Below, piece after piece: positions 12,721 through 24,551 of a stretch of 64,000 nt of DNA (position 1 is its first letter; every line of letters starts with the position of its first letter). The notes below the pieces were generated by a model. The model did no database searches and was not told the origin of the DNA. It saw nothing but the letters and a program-made list of their open reading frames with translations. The stretch covers positions 14,326,875 to 14,390,874 of the forward strand of contig CM046863.1 of the NCBI GenBank assembly GCA_025617745.1. The letters are read 5' to 3'. Both the position numbers and the translations under genes were made by a program. The DNA is from Heliocidaris erythrogramma (Eukaryota; Echinodermata; Echinoidea; Camarodonta; Echinometridae).

Positions 12721-13009
12721 CTGACTTTCCAAACTCTTACGGTCATGAGACGTACACTTAAAGGACAGAAAATGTATATATCATTTAGGATTATTTATTT
12801 ACAAATATTTTTTTACAATATTTACATATATTCATCATGATAAACAACACTGAATACTTAGGCTGGTATATATTTGGCAGTGATAGCAGCCAAGAATTAC
12901 AACTTGCCAATTATAGAACTAGATTTAAACATGTCTTTGTAATAAACTTTGTATCCATCATTCCCGCGTACCAGTATTCATTACGACTTTAGATCACGTA
13001 GAACGCTTT

Positions 13010-13130
13010 GGTCTCATTTCATGCTGTTGCCACCAATGAAAGTTCGGAGGTGATATTATGAACTTCATGGGATTCGAACCCATGCAACGTAGCATTAAAA
13101 TTCAACCGTTGGAATATTAAGCGATCAGGG
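13010..13130 (-). repeat. tRNA-derived SINE copy
   Basis: On the minus strand a B-box GGGTTCGAATCCCATG sits upstream of GAACTTTCATTGGTGGCAAC, the same tail as the copies at 5711-5819 and 24552-24748. Confidence 0.6.
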
Positions 13131-13309
13131 AACTCGTGTTTAAGGCAATTTAGTAAAAAATATCCACCTCAAACATGCAAATTCATATTCTGGGGTTTCA
13201 TTTGCAAAGGAAATGTCAACCATCTTACACAAAATATGTTGAGATAAAGTTACAATCAAATATTTATATTTGTTCTTTATTGATAACGCTCATTTTTGTA
13301 CGTGATGTA

Positions 13310-13760
13310 CAACGAAGTTACGCAGATTTCTTGCGTATGCAGCGTGCCGTGAACCCCACCAGTCCTTTTCCTCTCGTACGCAGGAAATAGGCTTACGTTC
13401 TCTGTGAATGACATGCAAAAATAAGCGTAATCATTAATACATATTTTAATTTAAAATTAACATGAAAAACCTACATGTATTGTATCTCACCACCATAATC
13501 GTTGACCGTCCTGTGGTGCAGTGCACGGCACGCTGAATTGTAGTCGTTTTCCTCCCGTACGCAGGAAATAGGCTTACGTTCTCTGTGAATGACATGCAAA
13601 AATAAGCGTAATCATTAATACATATTTTAATTTAAAATTAACATGAAAAACCTACATGTATAACCTTTGACCGTCCTTTGGTGCAGTTCACGGCACGCTG
13701 AATTGTAGTCGTTTACCTCTCGAACGCAGGAAATAGGCTTATGTTCTCTGTGGAAAATTA
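13310..13760. repeat. about 181-bp tandem repeat, 2.4 copies
   Basis: GTACGCAGGAAATAGGCTTA starts blocks near 13376 and 13557, each followed by the same 110-bp AT-rich stretch. A third partial unit starts near 13724. No coding potential. Confidence 0.85.
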
Positions 13761-14139
13761 TAAACAGCTGCCAAAATAAGAATTAAAGAGGGACATGCCA
13801 CCACAGTTACGGTCATGATGGTTCAGCCCTAGAGTTCTGGGGAAGATAATTACAAATGGAGTCATTGCATAATTTCTAATAATTAGTGTTACATGTACCA
13901 AATTGTCCGTTGACAATACATGCATGTAGGATCTGGTACATGTCAACGTAAATTAATTTAGCAACTATTGCGGCCACAATTCTGACATCATTGCTTTCTA
14001 AGATTTATTTGTTTCCTCCTGGACATGTCCTTTCATGTTCCAAAACCAACAAGATTCCCTACACAAACAAAAACACATACCGGTAATAACCACACACTTA
14101 TGAGATAAGCTAAACAGAGCCGGATGAGCACATTTTCAG
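13761..14139. other. unassigned sequence
   Basis: Nothing recognisable: no exon-like frame, no repeat boundary. Confidence 0.4.
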
Positions 14140-14205
14140 CTTATTTTGTCACTTTTGTGGACATGATCTTGGCCTGAAAATTCATGTCCTATACTGTACA
14201 TTCCT

Positions 14206-15870
14206 TCTCTACCGGCTTTTGCTAAACAGTCGGGTAACGTCGCGTCGCGTTGGTAGAAATTTTCGAACATTTTTCAAGAAGGTGTCTTCAAGGGGACAAA
14301 TTGAAAAAAAGTCCATCTCAGTATGATTTTTCGTGTTATTATTTTTTGTCCCCGCCGAACGAAGTTCGCGAGGGGACTATGAAACGAACTCCGTTCGTGT
14401 GTGCGTGTGTGTGTCCGTCCGTGTGTCCGTCCGTCCGTCCGTGTGTGCTCAAAAAGTTAGAAAATGCTACTTCTCCGTCATTTCTTGGCCGATTTTGATT
14501 CTGATTGTTTTATCTGATAGGGCTGAGTGGGGGCTTCCAAACTGCTACACAAAATCATGAAATTCATCAATTATGAAAATTTATGCAGATTTATTCAAAA
14601 TCGACGAAAAATGCTACTTCTCCTCTATTTCACACCGTATTTTGAATCTGATTGTTCATCTGATAGGGCTGGGTAGGGGCTGTCCAACCTCTACACAGAA
14701 TTTTGAAATTCATTAATTATGCAAATTTATTGTAATTTATTCAAAATCAACAGAAAATGCATTTATAATCATAAAACATTAATTTGATAATTCATTTCTC
14801 ACATTTATCTTCAAGGTTCTATCAGAAATTACATAAATTAACAGCCATTCCACAGATCTACACTTCTAGCGGGGACATATATTACGCATCGCGTAATTAC
14901 TAATTCAGTTGTTTTTAATCCTTTTATTAATTTTTTCTTTCCACCTTTCCTTTCATTACGTTATTCTTTTATTGCTTTTATCATTTTGTTTTCCATCTTT
15001 CATAATGTTACTGTTTATATTTATTCTTTTTATCCTCTTTTTTTTATTGCTTTCCATCTTCACTTTGTTATTCTTTGTTCCCTTTTATCATCTTCTCTTC
15101 CACCTTTCTTCATGTATATATTTATCTTTTTATCATTTTTCTCTCTATCTCTCGCTTTGTCATTTCTTGCTTTTATCCTTCTATCAATTATCTTTCCATC
15201 CTTCCTCTCGTTATGATATTCTTTGTTTCCTGTTATCATTTTCTCCCCCACCTTCCTCACGTTAATCTTTATCCTTCTATCATTTCTCTCTCTGTCTTTC
15301 TTTATATAAGTTAAACTTTTTTTATCCTATCATTTCTCTCTCTATCTTTCATATTATTCTTTTTAAATTCATTTTCTGCTTGCCATCTATACTTACTTTC
15401 CTTAAAACATTCTTTGCTTTTATCCTATCATTTTGTTTTCCTTTCATCTTTTCTTTCGTTATGTTATTCCTTTATTCAAATTATCATCTTCTCTTCTATC
15501 TTTCCTTATGTTACTCTTAATATCTTTATCATTCTATCATTTATGTCTCTATCTTTCTTAATGATATTCTTTGTTTTAATCCACTTATTTTTACTTTCAA
15601 ACTTTCCTTTTTGTTTCCTTTCATCATATTTTCTTCCATCCTTCCTACCCTTCTATTCTCTCTTTATAGTTCATGTTTTTCTTTGCATTATCCTTCTATT
15701 GTTTTCTTTATTCCCTTGTTTGTCGTTTTTAGCCTGAAAACGGGAAAAATCATACTGAGATGGACTCTTTTTCAATTTGTCCCCTTGAAGACACCTTCCT
15801 GAAAAATGTTCAAAAATTTCTAACAACGCGACGCGACGTTACCCGACTGTTTAGCAAGAGCCTCTCTACC
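14206..15870. mobile_element. 1.65-kb TIR element with 8-bp target duplication
   Basis: The element proper runs 14214-15862. Its inverted ends start GGCTTTTGCTAAACAGTCGG on the left and GGCTCTTGCTAAACAGTCGG on the right strand, and match for about 120 bp. It is flanked by TCTCTACC at 14206-14213 and at 15863-15870. The uninterrupted target is visible in the neighbouring repeat at about 16068-16075, so the insertion can be read directly. An 8-bp duplication with long inverted ends fits Mutator-like, hAT, Merlin or P-type elements; the long ends favour Mutator-like, but no transposase is present. The interior is pyrimidine-rich low-complexity DNA plus a nested repeat (14343-14900). Confidence 0.9.
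14343..14900. mobile_element. nested GTCCCCGCCGAACGAAG repeat
   Basis: Starts TTTTTGTCCCCGCCGAACGA, runs through GTCCGTCCGT repeats and two related blocks ending CATCTGATAGGGCTG (about 14480 and 14650), and ends near AGCGGGGACATATATTACGC. It interrupts the pyrimidine-rich interior of the host TIR element. I know similar GTCCCCGCCGAACGAAGTTC repeats to be widespread in marine invertebrates, but its class is uncertain. Confidence 0.6.
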
Positions 15871-17139
15871 TATACATAAACTTTCAGTGTTAACAATAAA
15901 GAAAGAGGGTGAATCTATATGCATAATTTACAAACCCACTTTACCCTAATGCCGATGGTTGAACAGTCAAACATTCCGCAGTAATGAACAAAATTTTCAG
16001 TTTATTTTGTCACTTTTGTGGAAAGGATTTTGGCCTGAAAATTCATGTCCTATATTGTACATTCCTTCTCTACCTATGCATAAACTTTCAGTGTTAACAA
16101 CTAAGAATTTATCAAAATAAAGGGGGTCATTCCAAATGCATTTCTAGTATTAAAGAGTAGAAAACACACGTCATACAACTGTTCCATACGTACCGTATAG
16201 CCCTTCCGATCAGTACGCCGGGTTTGCCGGTCTGACAATGACGAGTATATGGTCAAAGATGCAGTAATAGGCAAACTTTGAGCTTATTTTGTCACTTTTG
16301 TGGAAATCATCTTGGCCTGAAAATTCATGTCCTATATTGTACATTCCTTCTCTACCTTTGCATAAACTTTCAGTGTTAACAACTAAGAATTTATCAAAAT
16401 AAAGGGGGTCATTTTAAATGCATTTCTAGTATTAAAGAGTAGCCAACACGTCATACAACTATTTCATACGTACCGTGGCCCGTCTGTACGCCGGGTCTGC
16501 CGGCCTGACAATAACGAGTCTATGGTCAAGGAGCTGGCAATACCAAAGTAGGTCCGGTCTTGGCTCAGCCGGTTTCGAATTTTGCGAATTTTTAAGTCGC
16601 TTGGCGAATGTGAAATAAACAGATTAATCTGTAGTGTTAAACTTATTGCCCCGAAAAGTTTCAGAAATTAGACAAATGTTATTAAAATCACGTATTTGAC
16701 ACTTCCTGATTAATTTTACATTTAAGATTAGTGGAAAATTAGTTATTAATGGAAATATATCAAACATCATCTACGAGAAAACCGTGGAGCCCAAGTTGTT
16801 TCTCGCCAAATTTCCCCCGGCCAGCGAAGCTTGGCTGTATCGTATCACTTTTCAACTTTTCAATTTTGCGCGCGTATCAAAACTTTTTGAACGCGCGAAA
16901 CCGCCTTGCACTCATAGACAAATTAAAACTTATAGACGGAAAGGTAGCACCCGCGGATTTCCCTCATTTGCATATAAGCTGCAGCGTCACCATTCAGGCT
17001 AAGCGTATTCGGCCCTGATTCGGCCACGCCCATTTGGTAACATTTCATTTTCCCGAAGCCCCCGATACCAAGAAAATATCGAAAAGTATCGAGAAACTCC
17101 TTATGCATTATTCATTTTTGTTTTGCATACTCGATTTAT

Positions 17140-17270
17140 CAAACTTTGATTGGACCGGACCTTATGAATATGAATGTGATTGAAAAGGGACGATTTGACC
17201 TCTCTTCGTCACTTCCGCTGTGAATTTGACGTCACCCGCACAAAGTAAAAAAGTTGTGGAAAGTTCAGAG
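17140..17270 (+). promoter_or_regulatory. promoter-like sequence and possible untranslated first exon
   Basis: A GATTGG (CCAAT-type) motif at about 17149, an ETS-like CACTTCCGCT at about 17211 and a TGACGTCA (CRE) at 17228 lie just upstream of AAGTTCAGAG|GTGAGT, a good 5' splice site at 17271. This could be the start of a + strand transcript. Related sequence near 22905-23090 and 57945-58195 suggests a dispersed promoter-bearing repeat instead. Inference only. Confidence 0.35.
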
Positions 17271-18239
17271 GTGAGTACACCTGTATTTATGCTTAATTTT
17301 CGAAAATTAGATTATATTTATAACAAGTTCTGCCATTGTGAGTAATCTGTTTCAATTTCTCTACATTTTGAAGGGATTCTACAGAGCTGTATGTCATGAA
17401 AGAATGTGTAATCTACTCTCGAACTTTCAATTCAATTTTCATCGTCATGAGCTAAATGTTGCAGCTCGATTCCCCTTACCACCCTGTCACTCGTGACGGC
17501 TTACCCGGACTTTCGGGCGGGACTATCCACATACGTTTCGATAGATGTTCTATTGATTGATGTCAATGCCAATGGCTGACAGATTTCGTAAACCTCGAAA
17601 TAGATCGAACTTAGTCAGTATTTCGATGATTTGGTTATCTAAGTTAGATGTAGACGCATAGACCCCGTTATATTCTGAAAGACAAAGGGCCCAGGTGAGA
17701 CCCTTTCTAATTAATTGATTCTGTAGCGTAGGCTGTTCTTGTCAGGATTTTTATTTTTGAGAATGAAGAGGGGTTTCATGTTGATACTAGTATTTTCCCG
17801 AGACCAGTCCAGGTCAAGGTTTGCTTTGTGTACATGTACAGAGTTTGGTAATGCAAGGTTGCAATTTTAACGTAGTGGTTCTTAGTAAAAGTTAATTTGC
17901 TTAGGTGTACTAATGTTAGATGAGCTTTGGCCCACTTTTTTCTTCTAAAGTTGAGCCAAGGCCAAAGCCAAGGCTAGCTAGGCAAGCATCTAATGATCTA
18001 GACCGAACCAGAGAGAAATTTCGGTCTAGGCTAGCATCATGGTGATGAGGTTTTATATTTTTTACATTTCAAGAGAGAGAGAGAGAGAAGGGGTACATAA
18101 ATTAGTGTTGATTATAGACCAGAATCAAAGGCCTTTTTAAAGAGGTAATAAATCTCCCCTGAGTATTAAACAGCTAGATGGCCTTTGTTTCAGTATTGCA
18201 TTCATTAGTCTCATTCATGTTGACTTTGATTTCCATCAG

Positions 18240-18373
18240 ATAAACATGGCAAGGAACTAACCTGTGGCTGATCTACTTGAAGATCTACTAGGTCTCCTTA
18301 CATAACTTAACAACTGTTGGAGGTGCCGGATGAAGTGGAAAGTCCTACTTGATGAGACATGAGAAATAAACAG
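18240..18373 (+). other. candidate untranslated exon
   Basis: Bounded by TTTCCATCAG| on the left and AACAG|GTAAGT on the right. It contains only a very short frame (ATGGCAAGGAACTAA). With the splice-like sites at 17271, 19062 and 19761 it could be part of the 5' UTR of the death-domain gene at 29 kb or of a non-coding RNA. Confidence 0.35.
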
Positions 18374-18859
18374 GTAAGTCTAGACCTTACTGCGGCAGCC
18401 TGAACGCATAGCGTTCGTGGCAGCATCCCTGGGCTAGGGACTAGACCTAACTAGTTAGACCTATACCTATTACAGCTAAAAATTATAGACTAGGTCTGGT
18501 GGTGGTAGTGGATCCAGGATCAGTTAACTGGGGAGGGAGGGGTGGGGGGTGATGATGTGTTCACAATAAAGAGTGGCATTTTTAGTTAACATTGTCCAAC
18601 CAAAACAACAATTTTTTTTTTTTTTTTTCTGAGGAATGGACAATTCATTTGTCATTTTTCCTTTATCCACCACTGAGATCTGTTTTCAGTGTAATATGAA
18701 ATTAGCTGTTTAGTGTCTTTAAATATCAATTATGATATATTTAAGGGATGTTCAGTGGGATGTCATAAATACAAATTTTAGTCCCCTTAATTATTACATT
18801 TAACATTTCATTAATTCCTGCAAACAGAAACAAAACAAAATAAGATGGGTGAATGTATG

Positions 18860-18950
18860 TTATTGATGATATTATTATTTTCATTATTATTGTTATCATT
18901 ATGATCATTATTATTGTTAGTAGTAGTAGTAGTAGTAGTAATATTAGGGC
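18860..18950. repeat. ATT/GTA microsatellite
   Basis: TTATTATT followed by TAGTAGTAG triplets; no coding meaning. Confidence 0.9.
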
Positions 18951-19061
18951 CAAATATGACACTATTGATTACAGTCCATAAATCTATTGTAGTTAGTCTC
19001 CTCTTTGAAAAGATGAAGAGGGTGAGGATGAGTGTTTGTGTGATTTTTTTTCTTAATACAG

Positions 19062-19191
19062 GGTAATGCTTCTCTACCTCATCTATTCTACAACAGATGA
19101 TGATGAGGAGGAGGAGGAATGCTTACCTACTGAGAATGAAGACAAATTCTGAGAGGAACAATTACTACTTAGCTGCTTCAGTTTTGCATGG
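19062..19191 (+). other. candidate untranslated exon, weaker
   Basis: A clear acceptor (TTTTTTTTCTTAATACAG|) precedes it, and a second CAACAG| lies at about 19095. The proposed donor (CATG|GTAGGC) is weak. Only short frames are present. Another strong acceptor (CTTTTCTTTCAACAG|) is at 19761. Confidence 0.25.
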
Positions 19192-19889
19192 TAGGCATAT
19201 GCTTTAAGAGTAAGATTGCTATCAGCCTTCAGGGGCGTCAATGTGTTTTTCGGAGGGGGGGGGGCAAAACAGCCTAATAGCACCCTTCATGATTTTTTCA
19301 ATGCCTCTTAATTGCCAGCTTCTCCAAGGTAACATGAGTCAGGGAAATATAATTATTTTTTTTTTTTTGGGGGGGGGGGGGGCAAAACTATATTATTTGC
19401 CCTCCTACTGCCCACTTACCACCCCATAATCAACGCCCCTGGTTGTTATTAGTACCTCAATACAATCAAGGTACACACTTTTTGGTTTAAGAAGCCATTT
19501 TCTTGTGACTTTACTAATTTAGTTTCTTTTGAATAGCCTTGAAAATTTTATCTGTCCAACTGGAAAAACTTTTTTCCTCTTTAAATACTTTTGAGAATTC
19601 CCACTTATTATTATATTAATATCATTTAAAGAGTCGATGTTAACTATTAATAGGAAACTCTAAATTTCAGTCTTTTTGCAAATTCTAATTGTTGCTTGCT
19701 AAATTATAAAATACACAATGGATGCTATTTTCTAAACTCTTTCCTCTTTTCTTTCAACAGACATGGATTTCTACTTCAACTCTTCAGTGAAATAGACCCC
19801 TGCTTTGATAAACATCTAAATTTCTTCATATTGAAATCATACCTGGATTCCAGTCTAATATGCATCATTAGAATGGCGGAAGAGGAGTT

Positions 19890-20064
19890 TTAAACGGGCG
19901 CCGCGGAACGTCTTGGAAAGTGGAGGGGCTTAGTTGGGGGGGGGGGGGGGGGGTTGCGTGTATTACGACATTTTTTGCACTGACGTACGTTTGCACGTGT
20001 TTACTGAAAAAGGTGGGGGGCTGCAGGCCCCCCCCCCCCCACCGGTTCCGCGGTCCCTGTTAAA
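19890..20064. mobile_element. 165-bp MITE with 5-bp target duplication (copy 1)
   Basis: The element runs 19895-20059 and is flanked by TTAAA on both sides (19890-19894, 20060-20064). Ends are CGGGCGCCGCGGAACG and the complement of CAGGGACCGCGGAACC. Internal poly-G and poly-C runs mirror each other around CATTTTTTGCACTGACGTAC. It is the same family as 50582-50759. Confidence 0.85.
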
Positions 20065-20775
20065 GTTCTTCAATTATATCTTAACCATCTTACCCACCCC
20101 CTCCCCATGTCAAATGTTGCAGTCACATGCAGCCATTTTGTGTAGTAGCTCGTTATTGTGAGGAGGTCTTCCTCTTCTCTGTGGCCTAGTGACATTACAT
20201 GGCCCCTAATGAAATAAAGATAAGCACTGCCACAGCCACTTGGCCTCTCCTTTATTAAATCTTCTCACCATGTATAACAAATTAATAATAATAATTAACT
20301 GATTCTGTGAATTTGTGCTAATTTAATTACTATTCTATTATTGATCTTCAGAGAAAATCCATACTATTCAACACTTCAGGGATGCCACTGTTCAGACAAA
20401 AGTAGCAATTCCTACTTTTTCAACATAATTTTAGCCATATAAAACCACTGTTTATGTAGTACCCAAGGGCCCATTCTAGATGATTTTCCCACTTTTTTAT
20501 AAATTCTAATTGGCATCCCTGTTATTTAGATTCAAACTATAGAATTAGATCTCTGTGTGTGTTTCTCCCCCCCCCCCCCCCTTTTTAGTTAGACTTTTAA
20601 TACTATTGATATGCAATATACATGTACCAACTAAAAGGAAGATGAATCATTTGATTTATATTTCTTACAAGTGTCAACAAGACTCACATTTGTAAACAAA
20701 TTTGTAGGCATTTTACTCCCAGTGTTAAAGATCGTATGCTCGATCTGTAATGAAAAACACAAGTCAGAAAAAATT

Positions 20776-20848
20776 GGAACCAACGGGATTCGAACCTGTC
20801 ATCTACTGCTTTCCGGGCAGCGACTTAACCACCAGGCTATTCTGGTTC
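20776..20848 (-). repeat. tRNA-like sequence with Ser-type GGA loop (SINE head or pseudogene)
   Basis: Read on the minus strand, GAACCAG pairs with TTGGTTC over 7 bp. The A box TAGCCTGGTGGTTAAG and B box GGTTCGAATCC are near perfect, and CTGC-CCGGAAA-GCAG gives a 7-base anticodon loop with GGA. Its length of 73 nt lacks the long variable arm of real tRNA-Ser. It is joined downstream to a sequence (20688-20775) that recurs in the palindrome at 20943-21196, as expected of a SINE body. Confidence 0.65.
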
Positions 20849-20942
20849 ACGGCCAAGTCACGATGAACTGGAATCAAATACCCAAGATCCTCTTCTTTCT
20901 GACTCATTAATATTCAACAGTCCGCCGTAGACAATGGTTAGT

Positions 20943-21196
20943 AAACGAAGAAGCTTGATGGGAGGAATTTTAATTTGTAAACAAATTAAAATAGGCATTT
21001 TACTCCCAGTGTTAAAGATCTTATGCTCGATCTGTAATGAAAAACACAAGTCAGAAAAAATTGTAACCAGCTGGTTCCAATTTTTTCTGACTTGTGTTTT
21101 TCATTACAGATCGAGCATACGATCTTTAACACTGGGAGTAAAATGCCTAAAAAATTGTTTACAAATTAAAATTCCTCCCATCAAGGTTCTTCGTTT
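20943..21196. repeat. 254-bp palindrome of SINE-body sequence
   Basis: Two arms of about 127 bp face each other around AACCAGCTGGTT near 21070. Each arm carries TAAAATGCCT, GATCTTTAACACTGGGAGTA or its complement and CTGACTTGTGTTTTTCATTA. A third copy lies at 20688-20781 beside the tRNA-like head. Confidence 0.85.
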
Positions 21197-22860
21197 AAAG
21201 ACTCACATTATCTGTTTTTCAAGAGTAACATGGTGTGCGTATTGAACATGGAAATTAGATGGTCATTTATTTCTTTTATTATTTCTTCTTTTGTGGGGTG
21301 TAGTGGTAAAAAGTTAATAGTATCTATTTCTCCAGTGTAAATTCAATAATTTACCTCTTGAATAGGGATTGAAATTAATAATGTATGATTCATTTATATT
21401 GAAATTCATTTTTTTAATGCATGTACATATTTGTACTACTGTCAAGAAAAGAATGATATTATTTGACCATGACAAGTCAGTTGTAATAGAACTCATGAAA
21501 GAGTATGACTGCAGATAAATGAGGGGTTTATTTAAGAAGTAATACAATGTCTAAACATCTCTAAAGACTGTTATCATTTCTGCATGTACAAAAATATTCA
21601 TTAAAAAGTGAGAAAATCTAACTATTCCCGAATTGACGTGTGCATAAAATTGCACCTTAAATCTTGATTGTAAGAAAGATAATTGTTATTGAAAATTTGC
21701 ATGTGAACATGATAAAGGTCCTCTCACGTTATATCAATGACATGAACCATATGGGGATGGGGGTGTGATCGAGGTGCGTATGAGAGAGAGAGAGATAAAA
21801 AAGAGAGAGAAGGAAGAAAAAAAGATGAGAAAAGGTGAAATAGAAGATTTTATGATTTTTTTTTATTTTTTATTTATTTATTTATTTTATTTTATTTATT
21901 TATTTATTTATTTATTTTTTATTTTTTTTTTTTTTGGGGGGGGGGGGGGTTAGCCAGCCCTCCAAAATGAACCAGGACGTGTGATCGAGGTGTGTGTATG
22001 AGAGAGGGAGAGAGACAAAGGGGAGTGAAGAAAAAAGATGAGGAAAGGTGAAAGAAGATTTGATGAAAATGGGGGAGGGGAATTTTTTTTAGCTAACCCT
22101 TCGAGATTTTTTTTTCCTCCTCCAAAATTCGGGGGGTGGGGTGGGGGTTACCAGATTTGATGAGGTTCAGTTTTCCTCCATAATTCTCTGACAAGCAAAA
22201 TATGAATTTCAAAAAATATAGAGGGGGGGGGGGGGGTCAAAAGCTGTTAGGGGGCAGTCTGTCCCCTTGCCCACCCCCACCCCGGGTATGCTAGGGGGGG
22301 GGGGGGGGGGGGGGGGGTGAGAAAGAGGGAAAGAAAGTAAAGAATAAAAATGTAATAGTTTTCGGGTCAACTAAAATGGCCGAATTTTCAAGGTTCATAA
22401 TTCTCTTTGAAAGGTACAATTATAAGATTCACAAATTGGTATCAATGCGAAAGTTGCCCCTCAAGAAAATCAAAGGATACCTCTTCTTCTACACCGGCTG
22501 ATATTTTATTCTTACATTAATTTGGCCTTCATTTATTATACACACTCCCCATCCCCCCCCCCCCCCTTTTTTTATAACATTATCCTACTGGTCAAAGATA
22601 GTAAATTTATTAAAAAGTAATTTGAAAAATTGCTTATTATGAATGTAAAAGTTTTTTCTCTTAATTCATGAGATGTGATAAATTTAATGTATTTAATGTA
22701 TTTATCTTCTTCATAACTACGGTATACAACTCATTGAACTCGACCAAGTAACGTTATTTAAGTGGAACGACGTTAACCCTTTTGTGCTGACTGATCACAT
22801 GTTGGGACCTAATTATCATAAAGATTTAATGCACCATATGAATGACGCCCATTCGTCAAT
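21197..22860. other. low-complexity and AT-rich stretch
   Basis: Contains GAGAGA tracts (21780-21830, 22000-22070), a TTTA tract running into poly-T then poly-G (about 21856-21949) and a G-run of about 26 bases near 22295-22317. No coding frame. Confidence 0.6.
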
Positions 22861-22904
22861 TATCGATGCGCCGTCATTAGCCAAGTGAAGAATACATGAA
22901 TAGA

Positions 22905-23095
22905 TTAGGCGGATTTGACCTTTCTTAATGCGCATGCGTGACACTGATCCACATTTATATTTTTACCTGTGTGTAAAGCATATACACTGTAGGGGAGCAT
23001 CGTACAAAATGAATAATGCATCGGGGGCTTCGGGCGCGTTCAAATCGTGCCCAAATGTTACAGCGTAATGGCGGCCGCTTTAGGGGCTTGCGTGC
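22905..23095 (+). promoter_or_regulatory. dispersed promoter-like repeat, copy A
   Basis: Shares TTTGACCTTTCTTAATGCGC, GGGGGCTTCGGGCGCGTTCA and an AATGGCGG motif, in the same order, with 58010-58195. TGCGCATGCGT resembles an NRF1 site and AATGGCGGCCG a YY1-type site. Whether it is a promoter or only a repeat cannot be told from sequence. Confidence 0.35.
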
Positions 23096-23133
23096 ACTAT
23101 AGGGATCAGTGCTAACTTATGATTAATCGTGCG

Positions 23134-23542
23134 TATCACACGGTAAAAAGATCTATCTCTGAGTTAGCGCATACGAAATTTGCGTGTTTTATTTGGAGAA
23201 AGGAGCTAACTCAGAGTTAGCTCCTTTAACCATGTGAAACAACGAAATATCATGGAGGCAAAATTAACGGTAGAACTGCCTATGTTCAAGATAGCTCCGT
23301 TTACCATGTAATTCTGCGAATGTGCTGCCGTTGAAAAGTGTCTATCTCTGAGTTAGCCACTTTTTCCATGACAAAATGGCCAAATTATCAAAAAATGATC
23401 AAGTTAGCCATTTTTAAATTAAAAATCCAACATTTTTATTGAAAACCGATTGAACCATCGGAAAGAGCACATTTTAATTACTTAGATCCGAAATTTTCTC
23501 AAAAAGTCAAAATTTCAAGTTAGACCCCTTCTCCATGTGATA
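23134..23542. mobile_element. MITE-like element with TATCAC ends
   Basis: The left end TATCACACGGTAAAAAG pairs with the right end complement TATCACATGGAGAAGG, with TA at both borders. Inside, palindromic CTAACTCAGAGTTAG modules and CCATG motifs repeat. A related sequence is at 26745-27070. Its right end touches the inverted duplication arm starting at about 23545. Confidence 0.6.
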
Positions 23543-23544
23543 TA

Positions 23545-24495
23545 TACATTTTCTGTCCTTTAAGTGTACGTCTCATGACCGTAAGAGTTTGGAAAGTCAG
23601 AGATGAAAGAAAAAGTGGGGGGGGGGTGTGGGGTAGGGCGAAAAGGATACAGTGTTTTTGTGTGTGGGAGAGACAGAGAGAGAGAATAGTAGAAAGAAGG
23701 AGATGGATAAAGAAAAGAAATAGAAATGCGTGTTGATTTTACAACAAACGTTTCTATGTATTATCCAAGAAGGCTAATGATGGATCTGTGAAAGGAGCCC
23801 CTGGCCTCTTTTCTTCTCTCTTTATCTATACATCTCCTCATTCTTTCTCTCTCTCTCACTCCTGCCTTCCCGTTCTCTCTACCTCTTTCTCATTGATACT
23901 CACTCTCCCTCGTTTCTTTACTCTCTTCATTTCTCCTGCCTCCTGATCTGTCAATCATTAAATCTCTTTATCGTCCTCTCTCCATCTCTCTTTCTTTCTC
24001 CTGATTGGACAATCAATCAATCAACCTGTTACACCCCTCACTCCTTCGTCTCTCTTTCTCTCCTCTTTCTTGTGATCTATCAATCATTCAATAAATCTCT
24101 TTTCAACTGTGAACATGCAAATAAACGATGAAACAACTCGTCCTTTTCTTATTCATCTCTATTCTATTCTTCAGTAACAAGTCATCTTCACGTCGATGGT
24201 CAATCTGCGAATCTGCGATTAGCAATAACGGTTCACTGTAATGAAAGTATACGAAGCATTATAAACATATGCATCATTATAAACAAAATTAAATGCATGT
24301 AAACTTGTTTACTTTACAGTGAATCTTCAACTACTCTTAATATCATGTGATCTTGATATGACAAAATAAACCCCCAAAAGAATAACAATTTGCAAAGTAG
24401 TCTATGCGACTTTATGCACGACTGGTGATCAGTTCTTGTGCTAAATGATTGAGAATCTGGTTAGTATAGCACCCAAGAACATGTTCCAGTCGTTC
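23545..24495. repeat. right arm of large inverted duplication
   Basis: Complement of 10770-12775 with internal deletions (see that entry). It contains a truncated CAGGGG MITE, a single unit of the 152-bp repeat and the half MITE at 24412-24495. Confidence 0.85.
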
Positions 24496-24551
24496 GACCA
24501 AATTTGACCAATGGTGGTTTGTAAAAGCTGTGGTAACGTGAACGTACAGGA

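Larger units (their letters stand above)
10770..12775. repeat. left arm of large inverted duplication
   Basis: Read on the opposite strand, this segment matches 23545-24495. Shared landmarks are the half MITE, CATAGACTACTTTGC, the block around 11580-11640 (GCAGATTCGCAGATTGACC), the GAGAGA-rich repeats and the block at 12720-12775 (CTGACTTTCCAAACTCTTAC). The right copy lacks about 550 bp equivalent to 10857-11407 and most of 12300-12690. Confidence 0.85.
14140..16535. repeat. about 270-bp repeat unit, three copies, first one interrupted
   Basis: TTATTTTGTCACTTTTGTGG followed by TGGCCTGAAAATTCATGTCC occurs near 14145, 16003 and 16285. The last two units are adjacent, about 278 bp apart. The first unit is split by the TIR element at 14214-15862. 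Confidence 0.85.

Noticed and set aside
20776..20848. Functional tRNA-Ser(GGA) gene
   Set aside because: Class II variable arm missing and the sequence is joined to a repeated body, as in SINEs.
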